Origin: Comamonadaceae bacterium
GTDB lineage: Bacteria; Pseudomonadota; Gammaproteobacteria; Burkholderiales; Burkholderiaceae_C
Direction of reading: 5' to 3'
Assembly (NCBI GenBank): GCA_025352965.1
Contig: JANXRP010000068.1
Coordinates: 1 to 33,799 of the forward strand
DNA length: 33,799 nucleotides
Both the position numbers and the translations under genes were made by a program. Below the pieces are notes generated by a model. It was not told the origin of the DNA and searched no databases. It worked only from the letters and a program-made list of their open reading frames with translations. This document shows, piece by piece, positions 27,290 through 33,799 of this stretch (its first letter is position 1; each line of letters opens with the position of its first letter).

Positions 27290-29350
27290 TTAGGGGACGG
27301 TAACCGTGGCAGAACCTTGCTGACCCGAGGGGGCTGTCGTATTAATTGTTAAGACAGCGCCGTTGCAAGTGACAGCGGGTGTAACGCCAGCAGCTGCCGT
27401 GCCAGTCAAGGTGACCGTGTGCACAGACCCTATATTGGCCGCTGGATCGGTGCCACCAACGACATATTGCACAGCACTAGGCGATATCGTTCCTACCGTG
27501 CAACCCGTCACTGAAGATGTAATTGAAATCGATGTGCTAGACGGCATAGGCAATAAAGTCCGCACAGTTCCATTTAAAGTAAAACTAAAACCGCGCGCAG
27601 TAACCGCAGTAAAGCTTGCTTGCCCAGCCACAGCAGTCACCAAAGGTAAATTAGACGACAACAAAATAATGGCCTGGGCACGCACCGTAGTGGGAAGTAG
27701 CCCTGTACACGTATTCAACCTCTTCGGTGTCGTCCCGCCCGCACCTGCGCAAGCCACCGCTCCGCCTTTACTCACAACAAACTCCCCACTGTTATACACA
27801 CCATCTTCGTTATCGTCACGGTAAGCATCGCCTTGATCGCTGAGCGTGTCAGTCCCAGAGTCGTACTGATTATTGGCATTGGTATCCGTGTAGTTTTTAA
27901 CACCTTCAAGGTACGCCAATACAGCGACTCGCCCATTGGTAGGGCGAGGATTTTGACTTGAAAAATTCACGCTGCACTGCGAAAAAGTAGCCACAAGCGC
28001 TGTCGTACAGGTACTATTAATTTGACCGCCAGAGCTCACAAAATTAATCACTGTGCCATTTGGAACTGCATTGCCATTGGCATCGGAAATTCGTACCGTC
28101 AACTGAGTTGTACTGCCATCAATATTCCAACCTTCAATGTTCGGGTTGGTCATAGACAAGCTCATCGCACTTTGTCGCGGCGGACCCGAGGCCACAGAAA
28201 AACCACTCGAAGTCGTATAAATCGCTGAATTAGCATTCCAAGTTGCCTGAATGGTCACCGCCCCAGGCGTTCCGCCCGCAAATACGGACACCGTCACCAA
28301 GCCCGACGCATTGGTTGTGCCTGCCACCAGCGCTGTATTGCCTTGCGTGCCAAAGGTGACGCCGCCTGGATTGCTGGTTAATGTCAAATCGACGGGCCAA
28401 TTCGCAAGCGCCGTTCCTGTATTGGATAGCGCCTTAAATGTCAAAGTGGCCTGTGAAGTTGCACCCGCCCCAGTTAAATAAATTTGCGTGGGTGATGCAG
28501 AAATAAATGTCACGGATCCGGTTGTGGGCGCACTCACATACATCGAGACTTGGCTGGTCACCCCACTCGTGGTGGCAGTCACTGTCCCGGCTGGCGAGCC
28601 TTGGCATAAACTGCCGTCTGCATTCACCGAAGAGTAGGTCGCGGAGACGACCCCACTGCCATTGCTAGTTGCAGGCGTAGGCGAGACCTGCCCGCAAGTT
28701 GTCGTAAAAGCAACGCTAGCGGGTGTGGTCGGCGCGACACCATTGCTATAAACCGTCAAGCTGAGGGCTGTCGAGCTGCCCGATGTGAGCGATGTGCCTG
28801 AAGTCGAGCCCGAGGTTGCGGTCAAGGCGCTCAGTGTCACGACAGCGGGCGTGCCCGATGCGCCAAGCGTCGCCACCGAGTAATTGGAGGATCCCGTCAC
28901 CGCGACAGTGGTTGTGGTCGTTGTTGCAGCCGTAGTGGACGTCGCAGCCGTTGTGGTGATTTTGTTGACAGTGGCACTGGCTGTGGCCGTTGACGCGCCT
29001 GCGGTGGTTGGCACCAGCACCATCGTAGCAACGCCCGAGCTATTGGTGAGTGCCGTCCCCGTACTTGGCGTTAAAGTTGCTAAGCTACCTGACGTAAATG
29101 TCACCACCACATTAGTAGCCGCTCCGCCTGTTTGCGATGCCGTGGCAACCAACGTATAACTGGTGCCCACCACCATATTGGTGACCGTTGCGCCTGAAGC
29201 ATTAATTAAGGTCAGTGTCAGCCCTGGCGTATTGCTACTACTGCTACCCGCCGCACCGCCGCAAGCGACAATAGTCATGGCGCAAAAAGCGGCGGCCAAG
29301 CCACCGATGGCAAGGTGCAAGTAACGGTCTAACAGGGCTCTAAATTTCAT
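27290..29350 (-). CDS. Large Ig-like-repeat outer-surface lipoprotein (Big-1/invasin-like)
   Basis: This 686-residue protein has a lipoprotein signal peptide ending in the lipobox TIVAC (Cys at about residue 30), then an extended Ser/Thr/Gly/Ala-rich region. I see about four beta-sandwich-like repeats (roughly residues 38-160, 165-272, 275-390 and 392-480) with the pattern of bacterial Ig-like domains (TNSSGVATMVLVPTTAG, SNGSGVVSATY, TNASGLVTVSVFAGG, DANGNAVPNGTVINF). Around 485-522 lie two EF-hand-like calcium loops (DTNANNQYDSGTD and DDNEDGVYNSGEF). A Thr/Ala homopolymer-like tract lies near 120-140. The likely place is outside the cell or in the outer membrane; adhesion is only an inference. 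An ATG at 29350 and a promoter just upstream leave almost no leader. Confidence 0.8.
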   Translation of the reverse strand: MKFRALLDRYLHLAIGGLAAAFCAMTIVACGGAAGSSSSNTPGLTLTLINASGATVTNMVVGTSYTLVATASQTGGAATNVVVTFTSGSLATLTPSTGTALTNSSGVATMVLVPTTAGASTATASATVNKITTTAATSTTAATTTTTTVAVTGSSNYSVATLGASGTPAVVTLSALTATSGSTSGTSLTSGSSTALSLTVYSNGVAPTTPASVAFTTTCGQVSPTPATSNGSGVVSATYSSVNADGSLCQGSPAGTVTATTSGVTSQVSMYVSAPTTGSVTFISASPTQIYLTGAGATSQATLTFKALSNTGTALANWPVDLTLTSNPGGVTFGTQGNTALVAGTTNASGLVTVSVFAGGTPGAVTIQATWNANSAIYTTSSGFSVASGPPRQSAMSLSMTNPNIEGWNIDGSTTQLTVRISDANGNAVPNGTVINFVSSGGQINSTCTTALVATFSQCSVNFSSQNPRPTNGRVAVLAYLEGVKNYTDTNANNQYDSGTDTLSDQGDAYRDDNEDGVYNSGEFVVSKGGAVACAGAGGTTPKRLNTCTGLLPTTVRAQAIILLSSNLPLVTAVAGQASFTAVTARGFSFTLNGTVRTLLPMPSSTSISITSSVTGCTVGTISPSAVQYVVGGTDPAANIGSVHTVTLTGTAAAGVTPAVTCNGAVLTINTTAPSGQQGSATVTVP

Positions 29351-29360
29351 CAAGTTTCAG

Positions 29361-29387
29361 ATTATATTATGGGACGCTTTAATTCAA
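29361..29387. promoter_or_regulatory. Back-to-back promoter region between the lipoprotein and the DUF1499 gene
   Basis: On the minus strand a perfect TATAAT (29361-29366) has a TTGAAT -35-like box (29382-29387) 15 bases upstream. RNA would start near 29354, only about four bases before the lipoprotein ATG, and there is no SD. On the plus strand TATTAT (29365-29370) overlaps the same bases and could serve DUF1499 with a leader of about 49 bases that includes GGAG; its -35 is poor. The 75-base intergenic region is A/T-rich. Confidence 0.45.
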
Positions 29388-29425
29388 GGTAAATTTCATT
29401 GATTTCAAAAACTTGGAGAATAATC

Positions 29426-29923
29426 ATGTTGATTCGCATCATATTACTGATCGTGGCATTTTTAGCTGGTTTACTGCTCTTGGCAGGTCAATGGGGTTTG
29501 CTTAGTGGCAAAACCCCCACAAATCTAGGTGTCACAGACGGAAAATTGAAGGCTCCTTCGCAGACCGAAAACAGCGTTTCAAGTCAAGCATCGCTCTACC
29601 CGACCCATCCGATGCGAACCTATGCCGAGATTGCTCCTATCGCCTATACAGGCGACGCTTCCGCTGCGTGGACAAAGCTAGAGCGTGCAGTTGCGACACT
29701 CCCACGCACCTCTGTCGTCACCCATAAGAAACTGGATACGGGTCAGCGTTACCTCTACGTGCAATGCACCACGCTAGTGCTGCGCTTTACCGACGACGTT
29801 GAGTTTGCGATGGATGAGGCCAATCACGTCATTCATGTGCGCTCTGCCAGTCGCTTTGGGCGCAAAGATTTTGGCGTGAATCGTGCCCGCATCGAGGCCG
29901 TCCGCGCCGCTTTTAACGCATGA
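29426..29923 (+). CDS. DUF1499 family protein with N-terminal membrane anchor
   Basis: This 165-residue protein of unknown function has one N-terminal hydrophobic segment (about residues 2-24) and then a DUF1499 domain: PTNLGVTDGKL, YLYVQCTTLVLRFTDDVEF, and the typical end VRSASRFGRKDFGVNRARIEAVR. The domain probably faces the periplasm if the hydrophobic segment is an anchor (inference). The start at 29426 follows GGAG by seven bases; an earlier in-frame TTG is unlikely. The stop overlaps the next gene's ATG in an ATGA arrangement, so the two proteins are probably made together. DUF1499 proteins have no agreed biochemical activity that I know of. Confidence 0.88.
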   Translation: MLIRIILLIVAFLAGLLLLAGQWGLLSGKTPTNLGVTDGKLKAPSQTENSVSSQASLYPTHPMRTYAEIAPIAYTGDASAAWTKLERAVATLPRTSVVTHKKLDTGQRYLYVQCTTLVLRFTDDVEFAMDEANHVIHVRSASRFGRKDFGVNRARIEAVRAAFNA

Positions 29924-31314
29924 CATCTTCATTTTTCACGTCAGCGGGGCTTGCCCTGTGTTTCAGCTTTTGCGCTACTGGCGCGCTAGCTGACACTGGC
30001 CTTGAGGCCGTGCAAGCTTTGAGCCGCTATCGTCAGGCCATGGGACTTAGCGCTGTGACCCCGAGCGAGAAGCTAAACCAAACGGCACTTGGGCACAGTC
30101 AATATTTATCTGCGCTCACCGACCGCTCGATTCTTGGCAAACTAGCCCCCGATGGCACACCCGAAATGCACCGCGAGCGCGCGGGTTATCCCAAATTTAT
30201 TGGCGTCACCATTGGCGATCGCACCAAACGCTTCGGCTACGCCTACAGTGCTGGCGAGCAAATCGTCTTTAGCGACAAAGGCAATACGGGGGCTGCGGCG
30301 GTAGAGCAACTCATCGCAACGGTGTACCACCGCTCAGGCCTATTTAATCCTGCTTGGACGGAGCTAGGCACGGCAGTGGATACGACGGATGCCGTGCTGG
30401 TCATGGGCGAAGGCCCTGTCCGAGGCCGCGTGGCAGCGGACTGGCTAGGCGTCTATCCTGCTGATCAATCGACGACGGCACGAGTCGCCTTTCGCAACGA
30501 GCTCCCTGATCCCGCGCCCGACAGGCCTGGCCAATGGCTCGGCTTGCCCATCAGCATTCATGCCGCGACGGGGCAAATGCTCAAAGTAGCCAAGTTTGCG
30601 CTGTTGGATAAGAACTCAGCCCCAGTCATAGGTCGATTGCTGGAGTCGAAATCAGACACCAGAATTGCCAAAAACGAAGCGTTCTTTATGCCCGAGCGTC
30701 CCCTGCAATACGGTGCTCGTTATCTGGTGGAGGCCGAAATTAGCGTGGGAGCGGTGTCAAAAAGCCTACGCTGGTCATTTCAAACACCACCCAACCCGTT
30801 TGTGGTTTTACCTGTCACTGCCACCACCGAGCTGATGCCAGGCGTACCGCAAATCATTGAGCTGCAAGGCCTGCAAGGTAATTGGAATTGGCAAACACAA
30901 ATCAGCGCACCACAAGGCGTGACCATTGAAGCCAAAAGTGTGGGAGCTGGCAAGATGCAAATCACTTTTCCAGCTAGCTGCCAAGGCGACTGCACAGCAA
31001 CCGTGATCGTGCGGCACGAAGGTCCACATCCCAGCACTGAGCAGCGCGAGTTTGTCATAAACCAAGCTTGGCTAGCCAACCGCCCTGCATCGCTCGCCAC
31101 GTTCCCCAAGCAGCTCATCGATGAAGCGCTCGCGCTGCGCGGCGCTCGCCCACACAGCGCCTTGGCTTACAGCAACGTGGGCAATGGCTGGAGTTGGAAC
31201 ACGATAACGGGCGCTCGCAATCAAACCGAAGCCGAGCAAAGCGCATTGGCCAGTTGCAACAAAAACCCTAGCGCAGCCAACGGCTGCAAGCTATACCCTC
31301 TCAATATGCCTTAA
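29920..31314 (+). CDS. Secreted CAP-domain (SCP/PR1-like) protein with Ig-like and Cys-pair C-terminal parts
   Basis: This 464-residue exported protein has a signal peptide with likely cleavage after Ala24 (GALA, then DTG). Residues about 30-165 form a CAP domain: the cavity residues appear as His59 (GHSQYL), Glu113 (AGEQIVF), His137 (YHRSGLFNP) and Glu148 (WTELG), so the tetrad seems kept. Residues about 245-290 resemble a Big_5-type Ig-like domain ending RWSFQTPP. The C-terminus has two cysteines (Cys446 and Cys456) in an AxxSCNKNP...GCKLY pattern, reminiscent of DUF4189. CAP proteins bind lipids or glycans in other systems; the role here is unknown. The gene is coupled by ATGA to DUF1499. 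Its last 14 bases overlap the convergent hemD. Confidence 0.78.
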   Translation: MTSSFFTSAGLALCFSFCATGALADTGLEAVQALSRYRQAMGLSAVTPSEKLNQTALGHSQYLSALTDRSILGKLAPDGTPEMHRERAGYPKFIGVTIGDRTKRFGYAYSAGEQIVFSDKGNTGAAAVEQLIATVYHRSGLFNPAWTELGTAVDTTDAVLVMGEGPVRGRVAADWLGVYPADQSTTARVAFRNELPDPAPDRPGQWLGLPISIHAATGQMLKVAKFALLDKNSAPVIGRLLESKSDTRIAKNEAFFMPERPLQYGARYLVEAEISVGAVSKSLRWSFQTPPNPFVVLPVTATTELMPGVPQIIELQGLQGNWNWQTQISAPQGVTIEAKSVGAGKMQITFPASCQGDCTATVIVRHEGPHPSTEQREFVINQAWLANRPASLATFPKQLIDEALALRGARPHSALAYSNVGNGWSWNTITGARNQTEAEQSALASCNKNPSAANGCKLYPLNMP

Positions 31315-32038
31315 GCGTCGCTAAGACATCGGTAAGTACAGGGCGGGTGATTTTGACTTCGCCAAACCCTGCGCCCATTGCTGAAATAAAAATCCGCTCA
31401 TGCGTGGCAATAGCGCGGCTAGTCTTCCAACCACGCGTGGGCACCAACAGCTTAAGGTGCTCAATCGACTGACTACTGCTAAACAGCCACACATCACCCT
31501 CTCGCGGATTTTGCAAAATCTCTCGTGATGCATCGGGCAGCACAGGCAAACGGCGCTCGTAAACAGCAACAAAATCAACTATCGCACCAGCAACAATCAA
31601 TTGATCCGCCAACCACGGCCGACCTTCTTGTTCGCCCAAGTTATTTGCGCCGCGCACGATAAGCACGCGCTTGCCGCTCCAATCGCGTTTGCTAGATAAC
31701 TGCCACAGCGCTTCGGAATCAAACTGAGTCGAAGCTGCATCAGGTGCATCTATTAAATCGGCCTGTAAGCCATACTGGATAAGGGCTGCACGAGTGCCGA
31801 GCCCAGACGTCAAGCAGCGCTTGGCCTGCAAAGCATCTTTCGATACAACTTTTAAAAATCCGTCCACAGCGCTGCGACTCACGAATACAAACGCGTCGTA
31901 GTTTTGCCGCGCATCGAATGCAAACGGGATACTGACAATCTCAATTAGCGGCAAAGCCACGGCAGATATGTCCTGCGAGGTCATTTCTGCAACCCAACGA
32001 GAGCATTCAGGCTCAGGGCGGGTGACAATCACTCTCAT
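31301..32038 (-). CDS. hemD: Uroporphyrinogen-III synthase
   Basis: HemD cyclises hydroxymethylbilane, with ring D inversion, to uroporphyrinogen III. The 245-residue length is normal for this poorly conserved family. It starts [10 protein letters not shown], has [13 protein letters not shown] and the [13 protein letters not shown] segment near residue 50, a central GKRVLIVRG, and VAVYERR near residue 160. The identification rests partly on these patterns and firmly on context, since its ATG overlaps the hemC stop by four bases (ATGA). The 3' end overlaps the convergent CAP-protein gene by 14 bases. In other Burkholderiales hemX and hemY may follow hemD; here the cluster stops after hemD. Confidence 0.93.
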   Translation of the reverse strand: MRVIVTRPEPECSRWVAEMTSQDISAVALPLIEIVSIPFAFDARQNYDAFVFVSRSAVDGFLKVVSKDALQAKRCLTSGLGTRAALIQYGLQADLIDAPDAASTQFDSEALWQLSSKRDWSGKRVLIVRGANNLGEQEGRPWLADQLIVAGAIVDFVAVYERRLPVLPDASREILQNPREGDVWLFSSSQSIEHLKLLVPTRGWKTSRAIATHERIFISAMGAGFGEVKITRPVLTDVLATLKAY

Positions 32039-32934
32039 AGCAACTGCGCTGCAATCGATTTGCCAAGTAACTCTGCTTGTTCAATCGTCTTAACCATCGC
32101 TCGTCCTTCGGCTCGTTTAATCACGCCCGTCGCTTCATCACCAAACGCCGCACGAAGATACATTGCATCGTCCGCAGAACCTACAAAGACGGCGTGCGCC
32201 GCCAAGGGCATCGAGCAGCTACCGCCCATCGCACGGCTCACCGCCCGTTCGGCATAGGCTGCCAAGAGAGTCGGCTGGTGAATCATTGGTGCGAGGAGTG
32301 CCAAAAGATCACTTCGATCTGCGCGAATCTCAAGTCCCAGTGCGCCCTGCGCGGCGGCGGGCAGCATTTGATCGGTTTCAAAAACGGCGCGAATGCGGCT
32401 ACCTAAACCTAAGCGCTTCAGTCCCGCAGCAGCTAACACGATCGCGGCGTAATTGCCCGCATCCAACTTGCCAAGGCGTGTATCCAAATTGCCACGTAGC
32501 GGTTCGATTTGCACATCAGGCCGCAAAGCCTTAATGAGCACAGCGCGGCGCAGGCTAGATGTGCCCACGACTGCTCCTTGCGGTAACTCAGCCAGCGAGG
32601 CATAGTCATTCGACACAAACGCATCGCGCGGATCTTCGCGCTCTAGCACAGCGGCCAAGGTAAAACCATCGGGCAACTCCATCGGTACGTCTTTCAGCGA
32701 ATGCACAGCCAGATCGGCGCGACCATCCATCAGCGCAGTCTCTAACTCTTTGACAAACAAACCTTTGCCACCGACCTTAGAGAGCGTTTTGTCCAAAATT
32801 TGATCCCCCAGCGTTGTCATGCCCAAGAGCGTGACCGCACAGCCTTTCGATTCCAGCAGGTCTTTGATGTGATTTGCCTGCCAAAGCGCCAGTCTTGACT
32901 CGCGCGTGGCAATGGTAATGTGGGGAGCTTTCAT
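32035..32934 (-). CDS. hemC: Hydroxymethylbilane synthase (porphobilinogen deaminase)
   Basis: HemC polymerises four porphobilinogens to hydroxymethylbilane. The 299-residue protein (from ATG 32934) has [10 protein letters not shown] (residues 11-20), the catalytic Asp82 in HSLKDVP, the arginine-rich SSLRR (126-130) and [12 protein letters not shown] loops, and Cys240 in [14 protein letters not shown] for the dipyrromethane cofactor. Upstream in-frame starts at 33009 and 32955 would run into argH, so 32934 ([13 protein letters not shown]) is preferred. The gap to the divergent argH ATG is only 19 bases, so each promoter must overlap the other gene's coding sequence. The stop is coupled to hemD. 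Confidence 0.97.
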   Translation of the reverse strand: MKAPHITIATRESRLALWQANHIKDLLESKGCAVTLLGMTTLGDQILDKTLSKVGGKGLFVKELETALMDGRADLAVHSLKDVPMELPDGFTLAAVLEREDPRDAFVSNDYASLAELPQGAVVGTSSLRRAVLIKALRPDVQIEPLRGNLDTRLGKLDAGNYAAIVLAAAGLKRLGLGSRIRAVFETDQMLPAAAQGALGLEIRADRSDLLALLAPMIHQPTLLAAYAERAVSRAMGGSCSMPLAAHAVFVGSADDAMYLRAAFGDEATGVIKRAEGRAMVKTIEQAELLGKSIAAQLL

Positions 32935-32953
32935 AGGCAGGGATAATAACGCC

Positions 32954-33799
32954 ATGAACCAATTAGACACAAAATCACAAGCGTGGTCGGCACTCTTCTC
33001 CGAACCCATGAGCGACTTAGTGAAGCGCTATACCGCCAGCGTATTTTTTGACAAGCGCCTCTGGCAAGCCGACATGGCGGGCTCACTGGCGCATGCTGAC
33101 ATGCTGGCTGCGCAAAAAATTATTTCCACTGACGATCTCGCCTCCATTGAGCGCGGCATGGCACAAATCAAGTTTGAGGTCGAATCGGGGGCGTTTGAAT
33201 GGAAGTTAGATTTAGAAGATGTCCACCTGAATATCGAAGCCCGCCTCACGCAACTGGTGGGCGATGCGGGCAAGCGCCTGCACACAGGGCGCTCGCGTAA
33301 TGACCAAGTGGCCACCGATGTTCGGCTGTGGCTGAGAGGCGAGATTGACCTCGTCATTGATTTGTTAGCCGCCTTGCAAGCCGCACTAGTCTTAATTGCC
33401 GATAAAAATACCGACACCATCCTGCCTGGCTTTACGCATTTGCAAGTCGCCCAGCCCGTCAGCTTTGGCCACCACATGCTGGCGTATGTCGAAATGTTCG
33501 CCCGCGATGCCGAGCGCATGGGGGATGTGCGCAAACGCGTCAATCGCCTGCCGCTGGGCGCAGCGGCACTGGCAGGCACTAGCTACCCGCTAGACCGCGA
33601 ACGTGTCGCTAAAACACTAGGCATGGTAGACGAACAAGGCAACCCGCAAGTTTGCCAAAACAGCTTAGATGCCGTCAGCGACCGCGACTTCGCGATTGAG
33701 TTTGCAGCCGCCGCATCTTTGGTGATGATTCACACTAGCCGTTTGTCCGAGGAACTCATCATCTGGATGAGCCAAAACTTTGGGTTCATCCAAATTGGC
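32954..33799 (+). CDS. argH: Argininosuccinate lyase, N-terminal part (3' end outside window)
   Basis: ArgH splits argininosuccinate into arginine and fumarate, the last step of arginine synthesis. The open frame runs from ATG 32954 to the window edge, giving 282 of about 460 residues. It shows [34 protein letters not shown], the signature [37 protein letters not shown] and [16 protein letters not shown]. The fumarase/lyase signature loop GSSxMPQKxN would lie beyond the edge. A GGGA sequence ten bases before the ATG is a weak SD. It is divergent from hemC, an arrangement common in Burkholderiales. Confidence 0.96.
   Translation, partial: MNQLDTKSQAWSALFSEPMSDLVKRYTASVFFDKRLWQADMAGSLAHADMLAAQKIISTDDLASIERGMAQIKFEVESGAFEWKLDLEDVHLNIEARLTQLVGDAGKRLHTGRSRNDQVATDVRLWLRGEIDLVIDLLAALQAALVLIADKNTDTILPGFTHLQVAQPVSFGHHMLAYVEMFARDAERMGDVRKRVNRLPLGAAALAGTSYPLDRERVAKTLGMVDEQGNPQVCQNSLDAVSDRDFAIEFAAAASLVMIHTSRLSEELIIWMSQNFGFIQIG

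Noticed and set aside
28900-29010. GT-rich repetitive tract considered as a minisatellite or CRISPR-like array
   Set aside because: The units are imperfect and in frame, encode a Thr/Ala-rich linker, and there are no regular spacers.
27363-29159. Plus-strand Val/Ala-rich frames opposite the Ig-repeat lipoprotein
   Set aside because: They are complements of Thr/Ala/Gly codons; the minus-strand frame has a lipobox and domain pattern and explains the region.
32942-32947. GATAAT just before argH considered as a -10 box for a leaderless argH mRNA
   Set aside because: No acceptable -35 lies at 16-18 bases upstream, and a weak SD (GGGA) argues for a transcript with a leader.
1-33799. Search for horizontally acquired islands, insertion sequences, defence genes, toxin-antitoxin pairs, tRNA or rRNA genes
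   Set aside because: No transposase, integrase, nuclease or toxin family is recognisable, no tRNA-like cloverleaf was noticed, and the gene order is that of a conserved core chromosome.

Overview
The window is about 33.8 kb of compact, moderate-GC housekeeping chromosome that most resembles a betaproteobacterium of the order Burkholderiales. The evidence is gene order: folC-(SPOR protein)-cvpA-purF-metZ, rimP-nusA-infB-rbfA-truB-typA, yebC-purD-hemF-nadD-rsfS-rlmH-maf, and argH divergent from hemC-hemD are all arrangements familiar from that group. I identify 32 protein-coding genes. Two are cut by the window edges: folC on the left and argH on the right. I see no rRNA, tRNA, CRISPR array, insertion sequence, integrase or prophage gene. 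The longest gap between genes is about 75 bases.

Layout. 1-4800 (+): folC (3' part), a membrane-anchored SPOR protein, cvpA, purF and metZ, covering folate, purine and methionine metabolism and the cell envelope. 4797-8618 (-): a DMT exporter, a 3-hydroxyisobutyryl-CoA hydrolase-like enzyme and an acyl-CoA ligase. These lie downstream of 8635-16897 (-), the translation and transcription operon rimP-nusA-infB-rbfA-truB-typA. 16964-19376: an MFS transporter of the BT1/AmpG type (-) and fabI (+), whose start codons overlap. 19313-27252 (-): a ten-gene run yebC-purD-acyltransferase-hemF-nadD-rsfS-rlmH-maf-polysaccharide deacetylase-glycosyltransferase. Most of its junctions are four-base ATGA overlaps, which suggests translational coupling. 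27290-31314: a large Ig-repeat lipoprotein (-) divergent from a two-gene unit (+) of a DUF1499 protein and a secreted CAP-domain protein. 31301-33799: hemC-hemD (-) divergent from argH (+).

The window is mostly ordinary and I did not find a convincing new defence, mobile or biosynthetic system. The best leads are regulatory or concern poorly characterised proteins. They are: (1) a perfect TATAAT box overlapping the stop codon of the MFS gene, followed by an intrinsic terminator hairpin just before the SD-less rimP start, which looks like a short attenuator in front of the nusA operon; (2) the DUF1499/CAP pair divergent from the Ig-repeat lipoprotein over a shared, nearly leaderless promoter; (3) an RsfS with a histone-H1-like lysine tail; (4) antisense overlaps at both ends of fabI; and (5) two envelope genes attached after maf, where I would expect an RNase G gene.

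Start codons were moved from the longest possible reading frame where the family N-terminus, an SD sequence or an ATGA overlap favoured a later one. The reasons are given in each entry.
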